A DNA stretch of 64,000 bases, taken from assembly GCF_003885045.1 (NCBI RefSeq), contig NZ_RHJS01000002.1, positions 372,001 to 436,000 of the forward strand, written 5' to 3'. The stretch is from Schaedlerella arabinosiphila (GTDB taxonomy: Bacteria > Bacillota > Clostridia > Lachnospirales > Lachnospiraceae). The position numbers were made by a program, and so were the translations under genes. Below the pieces are notes generated by a model. That model saw only the letters and a list, made by a program, of their open reading frames with translations, was not told the origin of the DNA and ran no database searches. This document shows positions 44,628 to 52,757 of the stretch, in pieces (position 1 is the first letter of the stretch; each line of letters opens with the position of its first letter).

Positions 44628-46208
44628 ATGGGCAGGATATTTAATGTCAGTGCCGCGTGTAAACCGGAATTGCATTATATGGTGAATATGGATGAACAAT
44701 TGAAACAGATAAAAGCCATGGTAGACCAGGGGCTGTATTTTACCATAAACCGTGCCCGGCAATATGGCAAAACGACTACGCTTCATGCTTTGGAGCGGCT
44801 TTTACAAAGAGAATATATTGTAATCAGTCTGGATTTTCAGATGTTCAGTGCTGCGGACTTTGAGACAGAAAAAGATTTTATTGAAAACTTTTGTATGGAA
44901 ATTTTAGGGTGTGCTGCGGCAAAAGATATTTCTGCGGATATACGGGGACAGATGGAAGGCTTGGCAGATGGATCTGTACAAAATGACAGACTGTCGGCCC
45001 TGTTTCGCTGTCTGAGTAAGTGGTGCCGGCTTTCAGAAAAAAAGATTGTGCTGATGATCGATGAGGCGGACAGCGCTTCAGAATATCGTGTGTTTCTTGA
45101 TTTTTTGGCGCAGTTGAGAGGGTATTATATTATAAGAGAAAAGAAGCCGATATTTCAGTCTGTGATCCTTGCAGGAGTATATGATATAAAGAATCTGAAA
45201 AATAAGTTCGTGGAAGAGTATAGGATGAACAGCCCGTGGAACGTTGCGGCAGATTTTGATATAGACCTGCGCCTGAGGGAACATGGGATTGCAGGAATGC
45301 TGGCGGATTATGAGGAAGACCACCAGACAGGAATGAATATACAGGAAATTGCGGGATTGATTTATGATTATACGTCAGGTTATCCCTTTCTTGTGTCACG
45401 CATCTGCAAATTAATGGATGAAAAAGTTTATAGAGATGAAAATGAATTTGAAAGAAATAAGGCATGGACAAAAGAAGGGTTCTTGACGGCTGTCCGTATG
45501 CTGCTGACAGAAGAAAATACATTGTTTGATTCTCTGGACAACAAACTGATTGATTATCCGGATCTGAAACAGATGCTTATGGAATTACTGCTTCAGGGAA
45601 ATGTGATCGAATACGTACCAGGCAATTTGGGAATCCGCATGGCGGCGATGTTTGGTTTTGTGACGATTGAAAATTATATTGTGAATGTCTCAAACCGAAT
45701 ATTTGAGACAAGGCTTTATAACGGATTTCTGGCGGAAAAGTCGAGACACAATGAGCTGGCGCAGACAGCGGCTTTGGAAAAAAATCAGTTTATTGCAGAC
45801 GGACGTCTGGATATGGAGCTGGTTCTCCGAAAATTTGTCAGCTATTATCAGGATATTTTTGGGGAACTGCAGGAAAAATTTTTGGAGGATAACGGGCGAT
45901 GTCTGTTCCTTCTGTATATCAAACCGATCATCAACGGAACAGGAAATTACTATATTGAAGCAAAAACACGGACAAACCGGCGCACGGATTTGATCATTGA
46001 TTACTGCGGGGAGCAGCATATTGTAGAGCTAAAACTCTGGCGGGGACAGGAATATAATAAAAGAGGAGAGGAACAGCTTACAGACTACCTGGATCTTTAC
46101 CATGCGAAGCAAGGATATCTTGTCAGCTTTAATTTCAATAAGAAAAAGAAGGTTGGTGTGGAACGGCTTCGGATCAAAGACAAGATTATTTTCGAAGCGG
46201 TGGTTTGA
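44628..46208 (+). CDS. AAA-like ATPase / PD-(D/E)XK protein
   Basis: A 526-residue protein of the AAA-like (AAA_35 type) family frequent in Clostridia. It opens MGRIFNVSAACKPELHYMVNMDEQ. The P-loop is RARQYGKTTTL and Walker B is IVLMIDEADSA. The C-terminal nuclease-like region is complete with RRTDLIIDYC, IVELKLWRG and EEQLTDYLDLY. Function is unknown; it differs in family from the pair at 25392 and 26889. The frame is open upstream to 44544, but ATG 44628 with AGAGAGGG is preferred. Low-GC codon use is like that of the following LysR region. Confidence 0.85.
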   Translation: MGRIFNVSAACKPELHYMVNMDEQLKQIKAMVDQGLYFTINRARQYGKTTTLHALERLLQREYIVISLDFQMFSAADFETEKDFIENFCMEILGCAAAKDISADIRGQMEGLADGSVQNDRLSALFRCLSKWCRLSEKKIVLMIDEADSASEYRVFLDFLAQLRGYYIIREKKPIFQSVILAGVYDIKNLKNKFVEEYRMNSPWNVAADFDIDLRLREHGIAGMLADYEEDHQTGMNIQEIAGLIYDYTSGYPFLVSRICKLMDEKVYRDENEFERNKAWTKEGFLTAVRMLLTEENTLFDSLDNKLIDYPDLKQMLMELLLQGNVIEYVPGNLGIRMAAMFGFVTIENYIVNVSNRIFETRLYNGFLAEKSRHNELAQTAALEKNQFIADGRLDMELVLRKFVSYYQDIFGELQEKFLEDNGRCLFLLYIKPIINGTGNYYIEAKTRTNRRTDLIIDYCGEQHIVELKLWRGQEYNKRGEEQLTDYLDLYHAKQGYLVSFNFNKKKKVGVERLRIKDKIIFEAVV

Positions 46209-46223
46209 GAACAGGTGATGAGT

Positions 46224-47456
46224 ATGAAACTGAGCGTTTATAAGGATATCATAAAAAACGAAAAAAATTTCCGGTATATGATTCTGGCAAATATGATCAG
46301 CCGGTTTGGGGACTCTGTGGATGCCATCGCCTATAGCTGGATGGTCTACCAACTGACAGGCTCGGCGGCGTGGCTGTCTGTCATTCTTGGGGTGAATATG
46401 GTTCCGACGGTGCTGTTTCAGCCGCTGGGAGGTGCACTGACGGAATATTTCCGCAAAAAGAGAGTCATTGTCATCTGTGACATTGCCCGGGGAGCTGTGG
46501 TCTTTTTCACAGGCGTGTGTATGCTGCTGGAAGTGTTAGAGCCGTGGCATCTGCTTGTTTTGACATTTATAAATTCCTCCATCGAAGCGCTGCGGATTCC
46601 AAATGGGCTTGCAATCCTGCCCAAAATCCTCAGGAAGGAGCATTATAAGGCGGCCATTTCCATGGACCAGGGGGTGCGGAGAACGTCCGAGCTGATCGGC
46701 ATGGGCTGCGCCGGAATCATCATAGGGTGGATTGGAATCGGCGGGGCTCTGTTTGTGGATGCGGTGACCTTTCTGGCTTCCGGGCTTCTGCTTTTAATGC
46801 TGAGGGTGAATGAGGAGAGCGGGGAAGGGCAGCGGTTTCAGATGAAGGGGTATGCCGCCGCGCTCAAAGAAGGGTTCGTCTATTTTAAAACGAGTAAGCT
46901 GGCAATGATGGTATGTGTGATCTGTGTGGTACAGAATTTGTGTATGCTTCCCATTGAAAATCTGCAGGCTGCTTATATCAGCGAATACCTGAGACTGGAC
47001 GTATTTGCGATGTCAGTGGGCGGGACGGCGATTACGGCGGGCATGATTTCCGGGGCGCTGCTTTTGCCTGTGATCTCCCGGAGAATCCCGGAAAAACAGG
47101 TGCTGATCCGAGGAGGAATCCTGATCGGGCCGCTGTATTTTTGCTATCTCGCGATCGGGATGATTCCTTTCAATGAAGGAAAATATCTTGGCTATTTTAT
47201 TGCGGCGTTTGCCTTTGGAATGCTAAATTCGGTGATCGGGGTTACGGTCCAGGTGATCTTTGTGAGCAGCGTACCGGAAGAATTTGTGGGGAGGATCAGC
47301 GGGATATTTAACGCGCTGGCCTGCGGGTCTCTGCCGGTGGGATCATTTTTGCTTGCAGGCTTGTCGTCTGTATTGGCGATCCGGGAATTGTATCTGCTGA
47401 CCGGGATTCTGTCGGGGATTCTGTTTCTGCTTATGGATCGCTCAAATGGAAAATAG
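46224..47456 (+). CDS. MFS transporter, DHA3/EntS-like exporter type
   Basis: A 410-residue membrane protein with 12 helices. The N-terminal LANMISRFGDSVDAIAYSWMVYQLTGSAAWLS, the loop GALTEYFRKKRVIVICD and the AVFFTGVCMLLE segment match the drug:H+ antiporter-3 group, as in macrolide and enterobactin exporters. ATG 46224 sits five bases after AGGTGA and is chosen over 46215 and 46218. The gene is 15 bp behind the AAA-like gene but has no obvious functional link to it. Substrate unknown. Confidence 0.87.
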   Translation: MKLSVYKDIIKNEKNFRYMILANMISRFGDSVDAIAYSWMVYQLTGSAAWLSVILGVNMVPTVLFQPLGGALTEYFRKKRVIVICDIARGAVVFFTGVCMLLEVLEPWHLLVLTFINSSIEALRIPNGLAILPKILRKEHYKAAISMDQGVRRTSELIGMGCAGIIIGWIGIGGALFVDAVTFLASGLLLLMLRVNEESGEGQRFQMKGYAAALKEGFVYFKTSKLAMMVCVICVVQNLCMLPIENLQAAYISEYLRLDVFAMSVGGTAITAGMISGALLLPVISRRIPEKQVLIRGGILIGPLYFCYLAIGMIPFNEGKYLGYFIAAFAFGMLNSVIGVTVQVIFVSSVPEEFVGRISGIFNALACGSLPVGSFLLAGLSSVLAIRELYLLTGILSGILFLLMDRSNGK

Positions 47457-47494
47457 CATATATAATGCAAGAACAAAAGGAGAAGTAAGTATTT

Positions 47495-48394
47495 ATGGCT
47501 TGGGAAAATCTGGAAATTGAATTCAGAAATTGGGAGTATTTCCTGTCAGTTGCAAAAACATTAAATTTTTCAAAGGCGGCGAATGAACTCTGTATTACTC
47601 CCCAGGCGTTGACACAGCAAATTAAAAAATTTGAGGATATACTGGGGAAAAAATTGTTTATACGCAGTACCAGAAATGTAGAGCTGACAGAATTTGGTGA
47701 ATATTGTGTTCACAGGATGCAGCCGGTTAAGGATGACTATGACAGAGCATTGGAAAAAATTAAGAACCGAATAGAACTGTCGGATAAAAAGCTCAGAATT
47801 GTCTTTTTTCGTGCCTTGCCGAAAGAAAGGATTCTTAATGTCTGGATTGAAAAAATTCAGAATTATTTTAAGGGATATGAAATAGATTTTATAGCTGCCA
47901 ATATCGAGGATGTATGTTTTTATTTAGAAAATGGAAAGGCAGATGTTGGGTTTACAATTGTTGATCAGGACCTGCCGGCAGAAACTTATATGACAAAGAA
48001 AATAGAGAGCTATCCGGGAAAGATTTTTGTATCTCAAAAGCATATATGGCTGAGCAGAAAAAATGTGACAGCAGAAGATATCAGTATGGAAAAAATGATC
48101 CAGCTTGATCATGCAGGGCATACTTGGGATTCTAAAAATTCTGTATATGCGAAGATTAAATGTAATGGTATAAGAACAACAGACAATTTTGATTCCATGC
48201 TGATGTGCTTGCAGAAAGGCGATTGCTTTGCAGTATTTCCTGATATATATAATGAAAAAAAGGATCTTCATTTAAAAAGTTTGCCACTTCCGAAGGAATA
48301 TGCGTGCATATTTAATATAGTATGCATTGCAAAAAAGGATTTGGGCGATGATAGATTTGTAAATTTGATGGAATATCTCAATTCTTGCTGTTGA
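47495..48394 (+). CDS. LysR-family transcriptional regulator
   Basis: A 299-residue regulator. The N-terminal winged HTH is RNWEYFLSVAKTLNFSKAANELCITPQALTQQIKKFE in parts, followed by LGKKLFIRSTRNVELTEFG. The C-terminal effector domain is of the usual two-subdomain type (ADVGFTIVDQDL, GDCFAVFPDIYN). The gene is distinctly AT-richer than upstream genes. It precedes the fucose-isomerase-like/ACP/SufE/SufS cluster in the same direction and ends in its own AT-rich terminator. It is the probable activator of that cluster. A co-inducer is unknown. Confidence 0.9.
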   Translation: MAWENLEIEFRNWEYFLSVAKTLNFSKAANELCITPQALTQQIKKFEDILGKKLFIRSTRNVELTEFGEYCVHRMQPVKDDYDRALEKIKNRIELSDKKLRIVFFRALPKERILNVWIEKIQNYFKGYEIDFIAANIEDVCFYLENGKADVGFTIVDQDLPAETYMTKKIESYPGKIFVSQKHIWLSRKNVTAEDISMEKMIQLDHAGHTWDSKNSVYAKIKCNGIRTTDNFDSMLMCLQKGDCFAVFPDIYNEKKDLHLKSLPLPKEYACIFNIVCIAKKDLGDDRFVNLMEYLNSCC

Positions 48395-48428
48395 TTGGTA
48401 TTTACATTTTTATAAAGAAGGCATATCT

Positions 48429-48471
48429 ATTGAATATTATAAAGCGCAGCTTTATAATATTCAATTTTTTT
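48429..48471 (+). terminator. Terminator after the LysR gene
   Basis: A perfect 16-bp AT-rich stem (48429-48444 with 48450-48465) has a five-base loop (CGCAG) and a run of seven T from 48465. It separates the LysR gene from the sulfur-transfer cluster. Confidence 0.8.
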
Positions 48472-48498
48472 GGATTTCTCTTTTAAAAAAACGTTGAG

Positions 48499-48504
48499 TA
48501 TAAT
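48499..48504 (+). promoter_or_regulatory. -10 element of the sulfur-transfer cluster
   Basis: A perfect TATAAT lies 39 bases before the isomerase-like start, just behind the LysR terminator. A -35 element is not clear, which fits LysR-type activation. Confidence 0.45.
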
Positions 48505-48542
48505 TGTCTTATCAAGAAAAAATATAGAAGGAGACAATGATT

Positions 48543-50048
48543 ATGATGAAAAAAGGAATTGAAATGCAGCTGAATGTCAGACCGATCTATGTAGGGCTGC
48601 AGCATAAGTATTTTTTTGAGGGCCCGTGCAGAATGGACATTACAGAGAATCTGACACCTGAAGCAGACGCCATGATCAATGCACAGTTCGCACATGGTTT
48701 CTTCCAGCAATCAAAAGATATTTTGGGAAAAGAGAAGGGAATTTATCTCATGGAGGAAATTTATGCGGAAAGAGACTGTGATTTCCTTAGCAAGGAAGAC
48801 TTTTTTGAGGTTGTAATGAAGGAATATGAAAAGGTGGATCTTTATCTGGTGGGCTGCCACATTGCGAGAGGCGACCTTATTGTAGAGCTTGCTCAGAGAA
48901 CCGGGAAACCCATTATGATTATGCCGGGAACACCAGGATCTGCAACCCGTTATGTATCTGCACTCAGGGCAAGAAACTATGAGGCCTATGGCGCGATGAC
49001 CTGGAAAGACGGCATTCGTAGAATGCACGCCCTCAGATTGAGAAAAGTGATTGCAAATACACATATTTTGCAGGTGGTGCGTCATGATTCTACCAGCGAA
49101 ATTTCTTCCAACAGTTTTCTCAGCCCAAATGAAGTCACCATGAAATTGGGAACAAAATTCCGCGGTATCAGCTTACATGAGCTTCTTGACCAGACTGCGC
49201 CGACAGACCCAATGATTAACCATTGTACTCCAGGCCGTAGGGGAGTGAATCCAACAGAAGAAGATATGGAAGAAATTAAGAGAATCACCGACGACCTTTG
49301 TGAGGGCGCATGCGAGGTAGGCATGCAGAAAGAGAAGGTAGAGATCTCTGTCCGTCTGTGGTACACAGTTCAAAAGCTTTTGGATATGTATGACTGCAAT
49401 GCATTTGTAATGCCATGTCCGGATTTCTGTGCAACCTGCCGTGCAAATGAAGAAAACATGACGCCCTGCTTAACGCATTCCCTGAATAACGAGCTCGGAA
49501 TTCCGTCATCCTGTGAGTTTGATCCAATTGCCACACTTTCTATGCAGCTTCTTCAAAGCGCATCGAACTGTGCAACATTTATGGGTGAGGTAAACCCGAT
49601 TGAATACACACGCAATGACGCAAAAGAGGTATTGGATAAACTGGACAACCATGACAATCTTTTTACTATTTTCCATTCTGTGGGAAACAGAAAAATGAGA
49701 GGTTATGATAAGGAAAATAGCGCTTATGCGCTTGAGCCTTTTGCGTATTCCGGATGGGGTGCAACGATGCGTTACAATTTTTCAGAAGATATCGGACAGG
49801 AAATTACAATGTGCCGTTTTTCTCCCGACTGCAGGAAACTGCTTATTGGAAAAGGCGTTGTAGAAGGCGGTGCCCGCTATCTTGATAAAAACTGCAGCCT
49901 GACGATGGTATTTCGTGTAAAGGACAGCAAGGAATTCTATAACAGACAGCTTGATTTCGGTTCACATGTTCCGCTTACATATGGAGATTATACCGAGGAA
50001 TTGAAAATGTTTGCTGAGCTTGTTGGACTGGAACCTGTGATGGTTTAA
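48543..50048 (+). CDS. L-fucose/L-arabinose isomerase-fold protein
   Basis: A 501-residue protein of the FucI/AraA-type isomerase superfamily (COG2407-like). The middle segment has CLTHSLNNELGIPSSCEFDPIATLSMQLL, as in family members where the Glu after Cys binds metal. The C-terminal TIFHSVGNRKM supplies the conserved His, and the end has QEITMCRFSPDCRKLLIGKGVVEGG. The metal-ligand Asp near ATFMGEVNP is not obvious. These enzymes interconvert aldoses and ketoses; a different sugar-like substrate is likely here because the neighbours are sulfur-transfer proteins. ATG 48543 is better spaced from AAGGAGA than ATG 48537. Confidence 0.72.
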   Translation: MMKKGIEMQLNVRPIYVGLQHKYFFEGPCRMDITENLTPEADAMINAQFAHGFFQQSKDILGKEKGIYLMEEIYAERDCDFLSKEDFFEVVMKEYEKVDLYLVGCHIARGDLIVELAQRTGKPIMIMPGTPGSATRYVSALRARNYEAYGAMTWKDGIRRMHALRLRKVIANTHILQVVRHDSTSEISSNSFLSPNEVTMKLGTKFRGISLHELLDQTAPTDPMINHCTPGRRGVNPTEEDMEEIKRITDDLCEGACEVGMQKEKVEISVRLWYTVQKLLDMYDCNAFVMPCPDFCATCRANEENMTPCLTHSLNNELGIPSSCEFDPIATLSMQLLQSASNCATFMGEVNPIEYTRNDAKEVLDKLDNHDNLFTIFHSVGNRKMRGYDKENSAYALEPFAYSGWGATMRYNFSEDIGQEITMCRFSPDCRKLLIGKGVVEGGARYLDKNCSLTMVFRVKDSKEFYNRQLDFGSHVPLTYGDYTEELKMFAELVGLEPVMV

Positions 50049-50059
50049 GGATGGGATAT

Positions 50060-50494
50060 ATGATTCAGGATAAGGCAAAAATTCTTGCGGATGCAAACAG
50101 GAGATCCGCATTGATATTAGATGAAATCAGGGAAACGAAAATGCCCGATGCGGAGTTTTTGGCAACAAAGATCAAACAATACTGCGGAGTAAAACTCAGG
50201 CTCGAAGAAAAAGAAATTTCTGACAATATCATCTTAATGTTACAGACAAGTGTGGCAAAAGCGCTGCATATTGAGATTACACAGCTGCCCGGGGTAGACC
50301 ACCCTGGGCAATGCGGAAGTGCCTCTGCAGTCCTTTCAAAAAAAATTCAGATGTTTTTGGCTGTACAGAAGGGATTGAATATCCATATAGATCCTAAAAA
50401 AACACCTGAAATCCAAACCATTCAGGAAATGGCACAGCTTGTTCAGCCATTGCTTTACGAAAAAACTGAGAAAAGGGAAGAAGATGTCTATTGA
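50060..50494 (+). CDS. Acyl-carrier-protein-like protein
   Basis: A 144-residue protein with an N-terminal helical extension (MIQDKAKILADANRRSALILDEI) and a C-terminal ACP-like part. The pattern is ILMLQTSVAKALHIEI, a loop with GSASAVL (Ser87 and Ser89), an amphipathic helix, then GLNIHIDPKKTPEIQTIQEMAQLV. The last matches the EFGIEIPDE..A..I.TVGDVV pattern of ACPs. The DSL motif is missing; Ser89 is the nearest candidate site for phosphopantetheine. It overlaps the sufE-like gene by 11 bases. It could be a carrier for a thiocarboxylate or a sulfur-containing acyl group. Moderately supported. Confidence 0.6.
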   Translation: MIQDKAKILADANRRSALILDEIRETKMPDAEFLATKIKQYCGVKLRLEEKEISDNIILMLQTSVAKALHIEITQLPGVDHPGQCGSASAVLSKKIQMFLAVQKGLNIHIDPKKTPEIQTIQEMAQLVQPLLYEKTEKREEDVY

Positions 50495-50924
50495 AGCAGC
50501 ACAGAAGGAATTCATTGATAGTTTTAATGAACTGAATGATTGGTTTATGCAATATGAACTTTTACTGGAAATCGCAGGTATGATTCCGATACCAGAGGAT
50601 AGTGAAAAGAATGAGATGAATAGAATACAGGGATGTCAGACAAACACCTGGCTGGTTCTGAGAGCGGTTGACGGGAAGCTGCTTTTATTCGTGGACAGTG
50701 AATCACAGATCATTCGGGGAATACTGGGCGTTTTTGTAATGCTTCTTCAAAATCAGCGGCTGGAGGACGCTGCAGATGCAGAACTTTGTTTTATAGAAAA
50801 AACTGCATTGAAAGAGCAGCTGTCAACGGATCGTTTTAACGCAATGTCACGCGTCCGGGAAATGATTGTAAAGTTCTGCAGACAGCAGATCAATTCGGAT
50901 AAGGGGGAAAATGGAGATGTTTGA
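50484..50924 (+). CDS. sufE: SufE-family sulfur acceptor
   Basis: A cytosolic 146-residue protein that takes persulfide sulfur from a SufS-type desulfurase. It has ELNDWFMQYELLLEIAGMIP and the acceptor Cys51 in IQGCQTNTWL, the same position as in E. coli SufE, followed by LFVDSESQIIRGILGVFVMLL. ATG 50484 follows GGGAAGAAG and overlaps the ACP-like gene. Its stop overlaps the SufS start by 14 bases. No SufBCD scaffold or SufU is nearby, so the sulfur probably goes to a product other than Fe-S clusters. Confidence 0.87.
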   Translation: MSIEAAQKEFIDSFNELNDWFMQYELLLEIAGMIPIPEDSEKNEMNRIQGCQTNTWLVLRAVDGKLLLFVDSESQIIRGILGVFVMLLQNQRLEDAADAELCFIEKTALKEQLSTDRFNAMSRVREMIVKFCRQQINSDKGENGDV

Positions 50925-52131
50925 CGCAGCAAAGATTTCTTTGGATTTTCCGATTCTTTCCACGATGGTATATGGAAAACCGTTAATTTATTTTGACAAT
51001 GCAGCTACTACGCAGATACCGCAGATTGTGATGGATACAGTAACAAACCATTATAAGACACAAAATGCAAATGTACACAGGGGAATACATTATTTAAGTA
51101 AAAAGTCAACCATGTGTATGGAACATGCAAGGGTATTGATGCAAAAATTTGTCCATGCAGAATCTCCGGAGCAGATTGTTTTTACGAGTGGAACAACTGA
51201 ATCTGTTCATATGATTGCCCAGTCTTATGTAAGGTATCTTTTGGAAGAAGATGATCAGATCATTGTTTCTGAATTTGAGCATCATTCGAATCTGGTGGTT
51301 TGGCAGCAGCTGTGTATGGAGAAGCGGGCAAAGCTTATTGTAATTCCGGAGAAAAACGGGACACTTGACATGGACTGTTTTATTTCTTCCATTTCTAAGA
51401 AAACAAAATTTGTATCTATGACAATGGTTTCCAATGTAACCGGAGTGCAGCTCCCTGTGAAATTGATCGTTCAATACGCACATGAAGCCGGAGCAGCGAT
51501 ATGTATTGACGGAGCTCAAAGCGTCCGGCATGGGGTTGATGTCTGCAGGCTGGGCTGTGACTTTTTCTGCTTTTCGGGTCATAAGATGATGGGACCTGCA
51601 GGAACAGGAGTTTTATATATCGCGCGGAAGCTGCTTGATACAATGCGGCCCGTTAGATTTGGGGGCGGGATGGTAGAAACCGTATATTCTGATAGAACCA
51701 CATTTGCGCCAATGCCTTATAGATTAGAGGCTGGAACACCAAATTATCCAGGGATTATCGGACTTGGAGCTGCAGCGGAATATTTGATGAATCTTGGAAT
51801 GGAGGAAATTTCCGAATATGAGAAGGCATTGACTGTAGAACTGGAACATATGTTGAATTCAGTGGAAGGAGTTACTGTACTGGGGAAAGGACAGGAAAAG
51901 TACAGTGTAGTTTCGGTTGTAATGAAAGGGATTCATCCTTACGATGCAGCAAGTTTCCTGGATAAATATGGAATCGCGGTAAGGTCAGGAAGCCATTGTG
52001 CGCAGCTGATCGTAAGAAAATACGGCGTGGATTCTGTTTTGCGCTTCTCGCCGGCTTTTTATAATAATTTTCATGAAATTAATACGATTCAGGAGAAGCT
52101 TCAAGAGATAATTGGTTTCTTTCAGAAATAA
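50911..52131 (+). CDS. sufS: Cysteine desulfurase (SufS/CsdA type)
   Basis: A PLP enzyme of 406 residues that removes sulfur from cysteine as a persulfide. YFDNAATTQIP, NVHRGIHYLS, EFEHHSNLVVWQQL and the PLP Lys225 (CFSGHKMMGPAGTGVLY) are present, as is the active Cys363 (RSGSHCAQL). These match E. coli SufS K226/C364 positions. It is transcribed with SufE, an ACP-like protein and an isomerase-fold protein. It is group II, as expected with SufE. ATG 50911 lies three bases after GGGGG; ATG 50917 is also possible. Confidence 0.92.
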   Translation: MEMFDAAKISLDFPILSTMVYGKPLIYFDNAATTQIPQIVMDTVTNHYKTQNANVHRGIHYLSKKSTMCMEHARVLMQKFVHAESPEQIVFTSGTTESVHMIAQSYVRYLLEEDDQIIVSEFEHHSNLVVWQQLCMEKRAKLIVIPEKNGTLDMDCFISSISKKTKFVSMTMVSNVTGVQLPVKLIVQYAHEAGAAICIDGAQSVRHGVDVCRLGCDFFCFSGHKMMGPAGTGVLYIARKLLDTMRPVRFGGGMVETVYSDRTTFAPMPYRLEAGTPNYPGIIGLGAAAEYLMNLGMEEISEYEKALTVELEHMLNSVEGVTVLGKGQEKYSVVSVVMKGIHPYDAASFLDKYGIAVRSGSHCAQLIVRKYGVDSVLRFSPAFYNNFHEINTIQEKLQEIIGFFQK

Positions 52132-52163
52132 AAAAGGGCTGTCGGGAAATAGATTGCCCTACA

Positions 52164-52203
52164 CAGTGGCAGGTGTGATTCATACGGATCACACCTGCCA
52201 CTG
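52164..52203. repeat. Perfect 16-bp inverted repeat without T-run
   Basis: CAGTGGCAGGTGTGAT (52164-52179) and its exact complement (52188-52203) surround an eight-base loop. No T-run follows on either strand, so it is not a standard terminator. It may be an operator, a mobile-element remnant or an RNA hairpin behind the sufS gene. Confidence 0.55.
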
Positions 52204-52299
52204 AAATTTATCCATTAAAAAAATGACAAAGAATTAACCGCATATCTATTATTTCGCACAGCAAAGAAGAACCTGCCGTGGAGGAATTGCCATACAATC

Positions 52300-52481
52300 A
52301 TGCCGGATACCCGGAAGATCCTGGAGCAGATGGGAGAACAGATCAAGCTGGCGCGGCTTCGGAGGAAGATATCAGCAGAGCCACATTGTGTTCTGTGGAA
52401 AAAGGTTCACCCTCTGTTTCTATTGGAGGCTATGCGGCAGTTCTTCATGCACTGAATGGAATGGACCGGGTTCTTACTTAG
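52300..52481 (+). pseudogene. Broken XRE-family (HTH) regulator
   Basis: ATG 52300 begins MPDTRKILEQMGEQIKLARL, the start of a common XRE/HipB-like regulator. After RRKISAE the frame becomes wrong. In another frame ISRATLCSVEKGSPSVSIGG and YAAVLHALNGMDRVLT continue the family to a stop at 52481. About ten residues (the QVAERAG region between the two ISxx words) are missing, consistent with a deletion between ATATCA-like repeats near 52368. The HTH is destroyed. No toxin partner gene is nearby. Confidence 0.7.
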
Positions 52482-52598
52482 GCGGAGCAAGGCTGAAAGC
52501 AACGGTTCAGGCACCGGACGGGGCTCTGTGACTGAGCAGAGGGGCCGCAGAATATATGCGGCCTGCCTTTGAGACAATTAAGATATAGAAGCTTTTTG

Positions 52599-52642
52599 AG
52601 CCGGGACAAAAAATATGCTATATTTTTTGTCCCGGCTTTTTT
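52599..52642 (+). terminator. Strong intrinsic terminator
   Basis: A perfect 17-bp stem (52599-52615 with 52621-52637) has a five-base loop TGCTA and is followed by TTTTTT. The left arm is preceded by a short A/T stretch, so it may also work leftward. It isolates the flavoprotein genes that follow. Confidence 0.85.
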
Positions 52643-52757
52643 GTATGGAAAATAAGAGACCAAAATTGATACCATATTAAGAGACTGACAGAGAAGCGGA
52701 AATTATAAAAAATATGTAAACTATCTTCATAAAACAAAAGAACGATGGAGGTAGAAC

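Larger units (their letters stand above)
52132..52757. other. Region with hairpins and a broken regulator gene
   Basis: This 626-bp stretch has no intact gene. It opens with AAAAAAGGGCTGTCGGG, which looks like the left half of a terminator whose right half is missing. It then holds a 16-bp palindrome (52164-52203), an XRE pseudogene (52300-52481), a small stem (52543-52549 with 52557-52563) and a strong terminator (52599-52642). These are listed separately. Confidence 0.55.

Noticed and set aside
50484..52131. Part of a SUF Fe-S assembly operon
   Set aside because: No sufB, sufC, sufD or sufU is present on either side; the neighbours are an isomerase-fold and an ACP-like protein.
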